Under the pieces are notes generated by a model. That model ran no database searches. It saw nothing but the letters and a program-made list of their open reading frames with translations, and had not been told where the DNA came from. Shown here in pieces: positions 44,930 through 54,193 of a stretch of DNA of 57,686 nt. Location of the stretch: positions 1 through 57,686 of the forward strand of contig CALFBG010000177.1 of assembly GCA_937951685.1 (NCBI GenBank), read 5' to 3'. A program made the translations under genes and the position numbers. The stretch comes from an uncultured Saprospiraceae bacterium. Lineage in GTDB: Bacteria > Bacteroidota > Bacteroidia > Chitinophagales > Saprospiraceae. The number at the start of each line of letters is the position of its first letter. Position 1 is the first letter of the stretch.

Positions 44930-45928
44930 ATGCAATTCTTTAGATTCAAAGGGCTAGTCTTCCTCGTTTTTCTCTTTATTGGACATAGTAGTCTAGCACA
45001 AGAAGCAGAGAAGCTAAGCTTACTTGAACCTGCACCAAATTTCCACCCTAAGCGTTTTTGGGTGAGTCTTGGCACCGGAGCAAGCTTGTACACGGGCGCC
45101 GTAATTGGGCTCAATGAGATTTGGTATGCCGATTTTCCGCGTAGCTCTTTCCAATTATTCAACGATTGGGGAGAATGGCAAGACATGGATAAAGCGGGGC
45201 ATTTTTTCACGACTTACATGGAAAGCAATTGGATCTTTGGGGGTGCCCGGTGGGTCGGGCTAGATCGTAGAAAAGCCATGTGGACCGCCGTAGGTATGGC
45301 AAGTCTCTTTCAAGCAACGATTGAAGTAATGGATGGTTTTTCCGAAAAATGGGGATTCTCCATTCCCGATATTACTTTCAATACGGCGGGCGCACTAGCT
45401 TTTGTAGGACAAGAAATGCTTTGGCAAGAACAACGCATCATTTTTAAAGTGTCTTCTTATCGTCCCCCCTACCCTGATGATCCTATTATTTCCGTCGATG
45501 GCAAAAGCGTTACGAGTTTGCGGCAACGGGCTAATAGCCTGTATGGTGGTGGTGCCGCTGCAAGTTTCCTCAAAGATTACAACGCACAAACTTTGTGGGC
45601 TTCCGTCAACGTCCATGCTTTTTTGCATCGTAAAGAAAGTAAATTTCCAAAATGGTTAAATCTTGCCGTTGGCTACGGAGCAGAGAATATGTACGGTGGT
45701 TTTGATAATCGCTGGGAAGAAGATGGGGCTAGCTATGTATTGGATACAGATTTGTACCCGCGCTATCGGCAGTTTTATTTATCTTTAGATATTGATCTTA
45801 CGAGAATAAAAACTAAAAATCGTTTTCTCAAAACACTTTTTAGTGCGATCAACATCATTAAAATTCCAGCGCCCACTTTAGAAATTAATACGTTAGGAGA
45901 GTTTAAATTTCACGCTATTTTCTTTTAA
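44930..45928 (+). CDS. DUF2279 lipoprotein-like membrane protein
   Basis: The ATG at 44930 (MQFFRFKGLVFLVFLF) is preferred to the in-frame TTG at 44906, giving 332 residues. The N-terminal hydrophobic segment and HSSLAQ site indicate export. The DUF2279 hallmarks are YADFPRSSFQLFNDWGEW, DKAGHFFTTY, ATIEVMDGFSEKWGFSIPD and NTAGALAFVGQE. The C-terminal half is beta-rich with YPRYRQFYLSLDIDLT and ends aromatic (HAIFF), which could mean outer-membrane insertion. Function unknown. It converges on the PepSY gene 10 bp away. Confidence 0.85.
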   Translation: MQFFRFKGLVFLVFLFIGHSSLAQEAEKLSLLEPAPNFHPKRFWVSLGTGASLYTGAVIGLNEIWYADFPRSSFQLFNDWGEWQDMDKAGHFFTTYMESNWIFGGARWVGLDRRKAMWTAVGMASLFQATIEVMDGFSEKWGFSIPDITFNTAGALAFVGQEMLWQEQRIIFKVSSYRPPYPDDPIISVDGKSVTSLRQRANSLYGGGAAASFLKDYNAQTLWASVNVHAFLHRKESKFPKWLNLAVGYGAENMYGGFDNRWEEDGASYVLDTDLYPRYRQFYLSLDIDLTRIKTKNRFLKTLFSAINIIKIPAPTLEINTLGEFKFHAIFF

Positions 45929-45938
45929 AAATAACGGT

Positions 45939-46520
45939 TCAAGCCTTTTTTCCTTTCTCAAGAGATTCGTTGTGTAAATTTTGTTTAATTCGCCGGATGC
46001 GTTTAGGTCCATACCAAAGCCAAAGTCCCGTAACGATTAGAACGAGCAAGCCAATGCCCAGAAAATTCATGGAGATTAATTTAAACAGATCGCTCACAAT
46101 GGAACCATCGTGTAAGGATTCAATCCAATCCGAATGACGCTTGGCGATAGATTTAACTTCTCCCGTAGCGGGATCTACTTGTACCTCCCAATAACCGCGA
46201 TCAAATAGCACTTTAACGACACCTTTACTCGGTCTAACATCCAAACGATTCACCGGATTACCTACTTGTGTCGGCTCCGCTGCGTAGAGCGCCGTTTCTG
46301 CAATTTTAGCAATAGTTTCGATTGACTTCCAGCTTTTTAGATCAAAATTCTTTCCTTTTTGGGTTTTCGGTTGAATGATCGCAATGTCCTTCTTTAGCGC
46401 CAATAGTACGCCCGTAACTGCACTGATCACCAGGAACAGGGCAAGGCTAATTCCGAGTAATCGGTGGACGACTCTAAACTGTCGAAGACTTTTAATGTAT
46501 TTTTTTAATCTTAAGAGCAC
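45939..46520 (-). CDS. PepSY-associated membrane protein
   Basis: This 193-residue protein has an N-terminal basic stretch and helix (VHRLLGISLALFLVISAVTG), a periplasmic PepSY domain (PVNRLDVRPSKGVVKVLF, then WEVQVDPATGEVKSI) and a second helix (LGIGLLVLIVTGLWLWYG) ending in RIRR. This is the compact PepSY_TM layout. Such proteins are often found with iron or copper uptake and reductase genes, which are absent here. A TCGTTT-4-AAACGA hairpin lies 11 bp upstream of the start (46531-46546). Confidence 0.85.
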   Translation of the reverse strand: MLLRLKKYIKSLRQFRVVHRLLGISLALFLVISAVTGVLLALKKDIAIIQPKTQKGKNFDLKSWKSIETIAKIAETALYAAEPTQVGNPVNRLDVRPSKGVVKVLFDRGYWEVQVDPATGEVKSIAKRHSDWIESLHDGSIVSDLFKLISMNFLGIGLLVLIVTGLWLWYGPKRIRRIKQNLHNESLEKGKKA

Positions 46521-46837
46521 GGGCTAATATTCGTTTTATCAAACGAGCATACGGAGCAGATGGTTCGCACTTAGGGGATAAAGCCAATTTACAAACCTTT
46601 CAATCCGTTCTGGTTATGAATGCCCAAAAGTACTAATATTGGTACAAATCACCTAAGAAATTAACTAAATCGTCGATTTATTCTCCAGCGATGAAAAGAG
46701 CAGCTTGCGGATCAAAATCAAAAAGATCAGTAGCGTCTGATACCCTACTGATCTTTTACCAAAACAATCTTAAAAGCTAAACCGATAAATAGACAAAATT
46801 AACGTTAACCTTTAAAAAGGTCTCGTTAGGCCTTCCC
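46521..46837. other. 317-bp intergenic region between PepSY and protease genes
   Basis: It holds the TCGTTT/AAACGA hairpin (46531-46546) and, near its centre, the protease terminator (46711-46757). Nothing else coding or repeated is visible. Confidence 0.5.
46711..46757 (-). terminator. Intrinsic terminator of the API-like protease gene
   Basis: A 13-bp perfect stem (AAAAGATCAGTAG, 46721-46733, with 46745-46757) is followed by a T-rich tract on the minus strand, about 80 bp after the stop of the gene at 46838. Confidence 0.8.
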
Positions 46838-49588
46838 TTAATTTCGAGCATTACTCAATATTATTCTTTCGGTGAATACTTCATTCCCATGAATCAATCT
46901 CACCAAATACACACCTTGTGCATAAGTGCTAATGTCAAGGTCTACCACTCGACTCCCATTTGCAAATTGCATCGTTTGCATACGTTGGCCATTCACCGCA
47001 AAGATTTCAACTTGTAAGACGTCGGATAACGCTTGCCCAAAGTTGATTTGAAATTGCCCACTCGTAGGATTGGGCAATAATTCAAAAGCGAGTTTGCCAA
47101 GATAATTAATCGACTCTGTAAATTCTGTCGTAAACCGATAAACGGGAGAGGCGCCCCCACCACATTCATTTTGTGCCGTTATTCTCCAAAAATATTCTTG
47201 CGCTCCTCCCAATTCATTCGCACTCGGAAAACTAAAACCTGTTCCATTGATTTCTTGACTAATCAAAGGATTAGCCATCGTTTCGTTATCAGCCAACTCT
47301 ACTAAATAGTTATCTGTCTCCGCAGCATTATTCCAGCTCAAAATTGGCGTTACGGAAACGTTTGTTGCACCATCCGCAGGTGCGGTAAGCGCGGGGGAAG
47401 CAGGATTTGGTTTAACGATCAAACCTAAATTTCGAAAGCTACTATTTGTACCATCCTCCGCAGTTACTTTCACTAGGTAAGTCATTGGGGCAACGCCATT
47501 CAAATTTTCAATACTAATTTCAACCGTTGAACCTGGTAGCGCAGGATTAGGATCAAAATTAGCTATTGCACCTGTAGGCAAATTTTCTGCCGATAAATTA
47601 ACACCCGTCTCCGCAAAATTAGTCCCCAGCGTCAAAGTAAATATCCCCATCTCTGAATCGCAAACAGACGCTGAACTAGGCGTTGAAGAAATCGTCAAGT
47701 CAAGTAAAGTAGTAAACATGGAAGTTGTTGAAACAGAAGCTCCACAAGCATTACTCGCCGTTACTCTCCAAAAATAATCCGTTCCAAATGTTAAACCCGT
47801 TACCGTAATTCCAGTATTCGATGTATTTGTAGCTTGTTCAATATCCATAAAGGCAGGGTCTTTCGCTAATTCAAATAAGTATACACTAGCCATCGGTACG
47901 TCCTCCCAAGTAATTAAGCTATTCAAATTAACACCGGTTTCCGCATCCATCGGTGCAGTTAAATTTGTTGCGACTGGCGTATTAATTACCGTAATAGAAA
48001 GTGCAGTATTAGAACTTTCTACGTTATCCGATCCCAATACGGATAACGAAATTTCACCAACTGAAAGTCCCATCGTATTGCTAATCGTCAAAATAGTCGT
48101 ATCTCCCGGAGCGACTGGATTCACACTAAATGCTTGCATCACATTCATCGGTAATCCGATCAAACTCAAGCTTACATCAGCCGTGAAGTTTTCGCTAACA
48201 ACTAATTCGAAACTCACCGCTTCTCCCGGACAAATCGTTTTTTCCTGATCTTCCACCGTAATAGAAAAGCCACAACCTAGCACCTCCGTTCCGTCCATAA
48301 TTAAAGTGCCTGTATCATCTGGGTCCAACCAATCTTTCAAACGAACATTAGGATTCGCACCATCCCACGAAGCATTTAGCCAACCATAAATATCACTGAA
48401 ATCATTTCCACAAGCAGCTCCTCCTCCAAATAATTGCCCGACGGCTCTTTTATTTTCATCAAAGATTGGAGATCCTGACGAACCTCCTTCCGTCGTTCCA
48501 ATATCCCAATCGTTGACTCTTAGATAACTTCCGTCGGGAGAGAGTGGGTCGTCTTCAAAGCTAATTCTTTTCTCTTCCGTTCCCGGGTGATGAATGCCGA
48601 TGGCTACGTTAGGAATAGCATCGGTTGCGTTAAAGCCTGCCATAAAAGCATCTGCATTTTCATTCACCGGTTCCTCTAATTCTACCAAACAAAAATCGGA
48701 AGCACTAGCATTCGCTCTTCTCGTAGCTCCCATATTGAATGTATTGAAATTTCCATTTCCATTGGCACCACTAGCAGGCGTGTTTGGCTGTCGGCAAGTA
48801 GAATTTTCATAGTTCCAGTATACAACCATCGTTTGGTCATTGCCTGTATTAATCCCACAGTGATTCGCAGTCAAAAAGTAAGGCGTACAATCTGTTCGTT
48901 GGTTGGTAATTAAAAATCCCGTACAAGTCTGAATCCCATTTAAAGTATACATCCCAACGGATCGAATAATATCTCGATAATCATCTACCACTCCCCAGCC
49001 ATCCGCTGCCCCACAGATTACGTCAAGGTTACACGATCCAGACAACGCAGCCAATTCCCCAAAACCGATAAAAGCGTGATTGACCGTAGTTAAGTTTAAG
49101 AGGATATTATTTTTTTCTGCAATGGGTACGGTAAGCTCTAAAACCACATCTTCTGCTTCAATAATCGGTGTCCACAATTCGCTGTGCGATTCATTATCCG
49201 CAGGCGAAAAAGGACCGAGTTTCTTTTGTTCATCCGTAGTATAAATTACGAAAGCAGCCCCCCTTGGCATTTGGAATTCAGTGAATCCAAAATTGAGTGA
49301 TTTCGCTGCTTTTGATTGAATCCGAAGTTGCCAAACTGCGTTTCCATTGGCTAAGATTTTCCAAGTCCCCATTTGGTAAGGATCAACTTGTACTGGAATC
49401 GGCACTGCAAAATGAGGTGCTCTGCTTGGACGACGCTTACTCATTTCTTCTTGAAATAGTTGATCGTTATCTTGCTCCGTCAATACCATCTTTTCGATAG
49501 TAGACAAAGTATTCAAATCAAAATGTTGTGCTTTTGCCAAAGAGCAGAAAAGGCATAAAGCAAGGACTAGACTAGCAGGTTTTTTCAT
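46838..49588 (-). CDS. Secreted lysyl-endopeptidase-like serine protease with T9SS tail
   Basis: This 916-residue protein has a signal peptide ending near LAKAQ and a ~180-residue prodomain. An S1 protease domain of the Achromobacter protease I / Lysobacter lysyl-endopeptidase type starts at about SGSCNLDVIC. The triad fits: His243 in FLTANHCG, Asp298 in SASDFCLVEL and Ser371 in TEGGSSGSPIFD, followed by RAVGQLFGGGAACG. The rest holds fibronectin-III-like modules (e.g. APMDAETGVNLNSLITW, SPTNVSVTPILSW-like) and a type A T9SS tail (LLPNPTSGQFQINF ... AQGVYLVRLIHG). Cleavage after Lys is expected by family but is not proved. Confidence 0.9.
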   Translation of the reverse strand: MKKPASLVLALCLFCSLAKAQHFDLNTLSTIEKMVLTEQDNDQLFQEEMSKRRPSRAPHFAVPIPVQVDPYQMGTWKILANGNAVWQLRIQSKAAKSLNFGFTEFQMPRGAAFVIYTTDEQKKLGPFSPADNESHSELWTPIIEAEDVVLELTVPIAEKNNILLNLTTVNHAFIGFGELAALSGSCNLDVICGAADGWGVVDDYRDIIRSVGMYTLNGIQTCTGFLITNQRTDCTPYFLTANHCGINTGNDQTMVVYWNYENSTCRQPNTPASGANGNGNFNTFNMGATRRANASASDFCLVELEEPVNENADAFMAGFNATDAIPNVAIGIHHPGTEEKRISFEDDPLSPDGSYLRVNDWDIGTTEGGSSGSPIFDENKRAVGQLFGGGAACGNDFSDIYGWLNASWDGANPNVRLKDWLDPDDTGTLIMDGTEVLGCGFSITVEDQEKTICPGEAVSFELVVSENFTADVSLSLIGLPMNVMQAFSVNPVAPGDTTILTISNTMGLSVGEISLSVLGSDNVESSNTALSITVINTPVATNLTAPMDAETGVNLNSLITWEDVPMASVYLFELAKDPAFMDIEQATNTSNTGITVTGLTFGTDYFWRVTASNACGASVSTTSMFTTLLDLTISSTPSSASVCDSEMGIFTLTLGTNFAETGVNLSAENLPTGAIANFDPNPALPGSTVEISIENLNGVAPMTYLVKVTAEDGTNSSFRNLGLIVKPNPASPALTAPADGATNVSVTPILSWNNAAETDNYLVELADNETMANPLISQEINGTGFSFPSANELGGAQEYFWRITAQNECGGGASPVYRFTTEFTESINYLGKLAFELLPNPTSGQFQINFGQALSDVLQVEIFAVNGQRMQTMQFANGSRVVDLDISTYAQGVYLVRLIHGNEVFTERIILSNARN

Positions 49589-50057
49589 TATGAGTTATAT
49601 TAAAAAATAAAGCGATAAATGATCGTTGTACAAGTTAAGTTGCCTTAAGTAACGTTCTATTCTGAAGGATTCATTTTAAAAAGTCTTCTATTTAAAAGAC
49701 CAAAACAATTAGCGGATCAAATTGAATTCGGATAAAGTCGTTTTAAAAATAAGCGGACGACAGTTGAAAGAGTTTAAATACCAAGAATCACTTAGTTTAA
49801 AGTAGCTTAAAACATCCTAATCCTAAAACTATTGTTTATCCATTAATTCGGCAATTATTAGAGAAAGATTAAACGACTTGAAATAGACACTTAATAGTAT
49901 TCTTCAACGAATTGATTACGTCGGCTTACATTTTTACGCACTAAGTTTCTTGGTAAAAGCTAAGCGGAAGATCTGAATAAATTGGCAAACCAAATGAAAT
50001 AGTACCATTAATCTATCCTTTAACAGTATCAAAACAACTTTACGTTTTACAAATCAA
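49589..50057. other. 469-bp intergenic region
   Basis: AT-rich, with no supported ORF. A partial AAAACAACTT motif sits at 50031-50040 near the M14 stop. No convincing promoter or terminator was recognised. Confidence 0.4.
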
Positions 50058-52583
50058 TTATTGTCCCACAAAGAAAACAGCATTACTAAAGAGTAGTTTC
50101 CCTTGATACCAAAAGCCTCTGAATAAAGGATTGTCAACCATGTAACAAATACTACCGCGGCCCATTTCTTCTACGCCGTACACCAAAGTATTTTTCATTT
50201 CAGGCTTAAGGATGGAACCTACAAATCCGTGAATAATCGGATCCTGGTCTACCGTTACCACGTTCCAAGATTTTTCCATTTTTGCGTAGCGACGACTACT
50301 CGTTTTGAGTGAATAATAATGATCAGTGATACCAAAAGCCAGCGGATGGGTAGGGTCAAATTTCGTTTGAAAAACGGCACCGGGCATTTGACGACTAATG
50401 CTTTTTCGTTCTCGATCTCCGTAGTGTACATGTTCTTCCATAATCGCATCTTCCCGACTACTCGTATCCGTTTTTTTCTTTAAATCAAATCCATCTTTAT
50501 CGCTAAACAAAGATAGCGCATTAACCATCGCAATAACGCGACCACCACTTCTCGTCCAATCTTTTATTTTGCTCATGGCAGAACTTGACAATTCAGAGTA
50601 ATAGCCATGCGGTAAAACCAGTAAGTTGAAATCTTTTAAGTCAACGGAAGCAAAGTCTGTTTGTCCAACAATCGTCAAAGGATACTCCAAGTCCGTTTCA
50701 AAGTAATGCCATAACTGACCAAAATCATTTGCAGAAATACCTTCCCCACTCAAAGCCAAAACTCGCGGTCGCTGAATCAAACGCATCGCACTAGAACCAA
50801 AGTCATTGCCCTCTTCTACGTAACCACTCTGTGCGTACGACAATTCAACTTCGTGGGCACGAGCCGTGCTTTTTACAATTTGATCAAAGTTTTTATTTTT
50901 ACGATTGTCCGCTCGGCTCGCAATTAATGTACCCGCCAAAAACTTTTCTCCTCCCAAAGTAAAAGCTTTACTCGCATAACGAACTTTAATATCTTTTTGC
51001 AATAAAGCTGCTAGACACTTCGCATCCGTCAAAGCAGTCCACGGCAATAAATAAGCGTAAGGCCCTTGACCGCCTTGATTCAGGTCTTGATAACTCGGTA
51101 AGCGAAAAGGTTCCGAAGGACTTAATTTTCGATCCAATGCATAAGCGTCCAAACCGTAAGCGTGGGGTAAAGACCAAGCCGTAATGTCATAAGTAAGGGA
51201 ATCAACTAAGAAAGGTTCGGGCTCAAATAAAACTTGCGCTAAAATCCCTTTTGCCTGATGCGCACTAATCACGAGATCTTGTTCCGCAATTTGCATACTA
51301 GTCGTTTTTCCTGTTTTGTAACTATACGCACTAGCTTTCATCCCTGCTTTTACCCGACCATACTTGATTTGATGTTTATCTAAAAACTGTAATAAGGTTT
51401 TTAACTTAGCCTTGGCGTTTCCTGCTTTGATGATAAAGCTTTTATATTTTCCCGGAGGGTTATTTTTTGCTGTAGCAAAATAATCGGTAAAACTCTTAGT
51501 GAGGCGCGTAGCGTTTTGAGCACAAATTTCTACCGTGGACAATCCCGTCGTAGTATGGTGCTGGATACGATCGTGCAAACTCAAGGTATCTCCATTTTCT
51601 AACAGAATCGCTCTTCCCGCTCGGCTATGTCCGCCTTGTTCGTAAGTCATTCCGATGGCTCCGTTGAAGGTCGGATAAGTATCTCCGTAGCTTGGATAAA
51701 ATAAGTCAAAAACTTCTCTCGTAAAATACAACCAACCATTTTTATCAAAATAGCGCGTATGATTCTTACCAATTTCCGTTTGGAAAGCAGCTTGCCAATC
51801 GGTAATGTATTCATGAAAAGGTTGTGCGGCAGGAGCAAAATAATAAGGATTGTTATGACCTTGCTCATGAAAATCTACGTGGATGTGCGGCAACCATTGT
51901 TGATATACATCGAGGCGCTGTTGCGTTTCTACTTGCGTTTGCCAAGCCCAATCTCGATTCAGATCAAAGAGGTAGTGATTCACTCTTCCTCCCGGCCAAG
52001 GCTCGTTGTGCTCTCGGGCAGCCGTTGCCGGATTTGATAATTTATTACTCACTCCTCGATACCAATGCGTGTAACGAGCATAACCATCAGGATTAATACT
52101 AGGGTCTAAAATAACAACCGTATTTTCTAACCACTTTTGGACCTTAGGATTATTCGCTTTGACCAATTCGTACACCGTAGCGATCGCACTTTCCGAAGCT
52201 GCTGCCTCGTTGCCATGCACCCCATAACTCATCCAAACAATCGCAATATCTTCCGACAAGCTCCGCTCCCCGTCCAACATTCCTGCTCTAATCAAATTAT
52301 CTTTGCGAATCGCTTCTAGTCTTGCTATATTTTTCTTAGAAGAAATAAAAGTCGTCAACAAAGGGCGCGCTTCGTTCGTTCGCCCATATTCTTTTAACAA
52401 TACCTGTTCGCTGTTCTCCGCAACGTGTTTGAAATAATCCACAAGTAAATGATGCGCCGTGAATTGACTGCCCAACTCGTGTGGTAAAAAGTCATCCGGT
52501 GCTTGCAAGCTGTTTTGTGCAAAAATCGGGGTGAGAAAAAGTAGAAAAGTAAGTAGTGACCAAAAAGTTTTGGAGGGAAGCAT
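50058..52583 (-). CDS. Secreted M14-family zinc carboxypeptidase
   Basis: The start is placed at 52583; an in-frame ATG at 52601 exists but lies within a perfect -7 box, implying it is upstream of transcription start. The 841-residue protein has a signal peptide ending near IFAQN. Zinc ligands are the His and Glu of GVHGNEAAASES and a His in the HVDFHEQG region. DPSINPDGYARYTHWYRG is the typical arginine/tyrosine region of this subgroup. The catalytic Glu may be in IGMTYEQGG. A long C-terminal domain with a GATase1-like appearance follows. Likely periplasmic or secreted peptide trimming. Confidence 0.88.
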   Translation of the reverse strand: MLPSKTFWSLLTFLLFLTPIFAQNSLQAPDDFLPHELGSQFTAHHLLVDYFKHVAENSEQVLLKEYGRTNEARPLLTTFISSKKNIARLEAIRKDNLIRAGMLDGERSLSEDIAIVWMSYGVHGNEAAASESAIATVYELVKANNPKVQKWLENTVVILDPSINPDGYARYTHWYRGVSNKLSNPATAAREHNEPWPGGRVNHYLFDLNRDWAWQTQVETQQRLDVYQQWLPHIHVDFHEQGHNNPYYFAPAAQPFHEYITDWQAAFQTEIGKNHTRYFDKNGWLYFTREVFDLFYPSYGDTYPTFNGAIGMTYEQGGHSRAGRAILLENGDTLSLHDRIQHHTTTGLSTVEICAQNATRLTKSFTDYFATAKNNPPGKYKSFIIKAGNAKAKLKTLLQFLDKHQIKYGRVKAGMKASAYSYKTGKTTSMQIAEQDLVISAHQAKGILAQVLFEPEPFLVDSLTYDITAWSLPHAYGLDAYALDRKLSPSEPFRLPSYQDLNQGGQGPYAYLLPWTALTDAKCLAALLQKDIKVRYASKAFTLGGEKFLAGTLIASRADNRKNKNFDQIVKSTARAHEVELSYAQSGYVEEGNDFGSSAMRLIQRPRVLALSGEGISANDFGQLWHYFETDLEYPLTIVGQTDFASVDLKDFNLLVLPHGYYSELSSSAMSKIKDWTRSGGRVIAMVNALSLFSDKDGFDLKKKTDTSSREDAIMEEHVHYGDRERKSISRQMPGAVFQTKFDPTHPLAFGITDHYYSLKTSSRRYAKMEKSWNVVTVDQDPIIHGFVGSILKPEMKNTLVYGVEEMGRGSICYMVDNPLFRGFWYQGKLLFSNAVFFVGQ

Positions 52584-52598
52584 AGCGTGAGTATTTAG

Positions 52599-52606
52599 CA
52601 AACGTA
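52599..52606 (-). promoter_or_regulatory. Candidate -7 box of the M14 gene
   Basis: The minus strand reads TACGTTTG, an exact match to TAnnTTTG, and overlaps the upstream ATG (52601). It supports the start at 52583, with a very short leader. Confidence 0.45.
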
Positions 52607-52682
52607 TTTTAAATTAGACTTTGTACTATTGATTGAACAGGAGCAAGCAGATTAAGATCTACGCCTTATGAATTTACAAATA

Positions 52683-52719
52683 AATCATCAACTAATGCAT
52701 CGCAGCTTAGTTGATGATT
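52683..52719 (-). terminator. Terminator-like hairpin after metF
   Basis: A 13-bp perfect stem (AATCATCAACTAA, 52683-52695, with 52707-52719) and 11-nt loop lie 61 bp after the metF stop. The T-tract on the minus strand is short, so efficiency is uncertain. Confidence 0.65.
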
Positions 52720-52779
52720 CAAGTTTTATCATCCGTAGTATTAAAATTATTCGACCGAATTTAAATTAATGCGATGCGG

Positions 52780-53736
52780 CTAGTAGATCGCTTCGACAAT
52801 TTTTCGGATCGTCTCCGTATCTCCCATCGTGTAGTAATGCAAGCAAGGCACGCCTTGTTCTTTCAACTCTTTGGATTGTTGGATACACCAAGCAATACCA
52901 ATCTCTCTAATGGCTTCCGAGTTCTTAGCCACAATTGCTTCTTTTACTAAATCGTCGGGAAAGTTGATATAAAATCTTCGTGGGATAGCGTTTAATTGAT
53001 ATTTTTTCGTCAAAGGCTTTAAGCCCGGAACAATCGGTACATTGATCCCAATCGCACGACAAGCTTTCACGTACTCGAAGTATTTTTTATTGTCAAAAAA
53101 CATCTGTGTCACAATGTAAGAAGCTCCTGCATCTACTTTTGCCTTAACGTAACTGAGGTCTAGTTCCATACTCGGCGCTTCAAAATGCTTTTCGGGATAT
53201 CCTGCAATGCCGATGCAAAAGTCTGATTTGGTTCCGTTGACGATGTTCTTATCTAAATACACACCATCATTCATACCTTTGATCTGATCGACTAATTCGG
53301 AAGCATAGCGATGACCATCTGCTTCGGGAATAAATTTACCCTCAAATTGACGGGCATCTCCACGTAGGGCTAAAACATTTTTAATATCTAGGAAATTAAG
53401 ATCAATCAGTACATTTTCGGTATCCTCTTTCGTAAATCCACCACAGATCAAATGTGGTACGGCATCTACACCGTAACGGTGCATAATCGAGGCACAAATA
53501 CCAACCGTTCCCGGACGTTTACGAATCGCTGTCTTTTCATAGTAACCACTCGGTCGCATCTTATAAATAAACTCTTCTCGATGATAAGTTACATCAATAA
53601 AAGGCGGCTTGAATTCCATTAAAGGATCTAAGGTGTTGAAAATAGCTTCCATACTACCTCCTTTTAATGGAGGTAATACTTCAAATGAAATCAGGGTTTT
53701 ATCCTTGGCGTTTTCGAAATACTCTGTAATTTTCAC
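52780..53736 (-). CDS. metF: Methylenetetrahydrofolate reductase
   Basis: This 318-residue protein has the FAD-dependent TIM-barrel features of MetF: ISFEVLPPLKGGS, FIDVTYHREEF, HLICGGFTKEDTENVL, NVLALRGDARQFEG, FCIGIAGYPEKHFEAPS, GASYIVTQMFFDN and VPIVPGLKPLTKKYQL. It reduces 5,10-methylene-THF to 5-methyl-THF for methionine synthesis. No other methionine genes adjoin it here. A good -7 box lies 55 bp upstream. Confidence 0.95.
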   Translation of the reverse strand: MKITEYFENAKDKTLISFEVLPPLKGGSMEAIFNTLDPLMEFKPPFIDVTYHREEFIYKMRPSGYYEKTAIRKRPGTVGICASIMHRYGVDAVPHLICGGFTKEDTENVLIDLNFLDIKNVLALRGDARQFEGKFIPEADGHRYASELVDQIKGMNDGVYLDKNIVNGTKSDFCIGIAGYPEKHFEAPSMELDLSYVKAKVDAGASYIVTQMFFDNKKYFEYVKACRAIGINVPIVPGLKPLTKKYQLNAIPRRFYINFPDDLVKEAIVAKNSEAIREIGIAWCIQQSKELKEQGVPCLHYYTMGDTETIRKIVEAIY

Positions 53737-54193
53737 TTTTTGGACTTTGTATTTAGTACAATTAAAATAATCCTTCCTATTTTTGAGTTACAAAGCTAAA
53801 AATTATTTGAATATGAGCGTGTACTTCACCACAACTTTCCATTTTTTTAGCTTTTTTGTCAGCAGCCTTTTAATTTAAAGATGATAACTTCCAATTAGTA
53901 CAGAAAGTGATCTACCGTTTAGTGCTCAAGTAATTTTCCAATGGTTTAAAATCAAAATTATCTTAAAAACGATATGTAGTTCGTAGCTCTTATTTGACAA
54001 GGAGAAATGAAAAACAGCTCGTACGCCACCCTTCCCGGCGAGATTCAAGATAGCTTTAGCGTTTAATCCAAAAAATAACTCGTTCTTAGATAAATTACCC
54101 AAGATCCTTTAACAACGAGAAGCTAAATTAAGCTTCAACGATTTTTTCGTGGATAAATCTCGTATTGATCAAGGAATCAAATAACTATTACTT
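53737..54193. other. 457-bp intergenic region between metF and the PhyH gene
   Basis: It contains the metF -7 box. A GAAGCT-6-AGCTTC hairpin (54119-54136), with a T-run soon after, is also present. No ORF is supported. Confidence 0.45.
53791..53798 (-). promoter_or_regulatory. Candidate -7 box of metF
   Basis: The minus strand reads TAGCTTTG, an exact match to TAnnTTTG, 55 bp before the metF start. No -33 TTG at a good distance. Confidence 0.5.

Noticed and set aside
49589..50057. Possible small RNA or ORF in this gap
   Set aside because: Only short hydrophobic fragments and no stable hairpin or promoter were seen.
53990..54060. tRNA-like segment with a TTCAAGA string
   Set aside because: No cloverleaf arms or CCA/acceptor pairing could be built.
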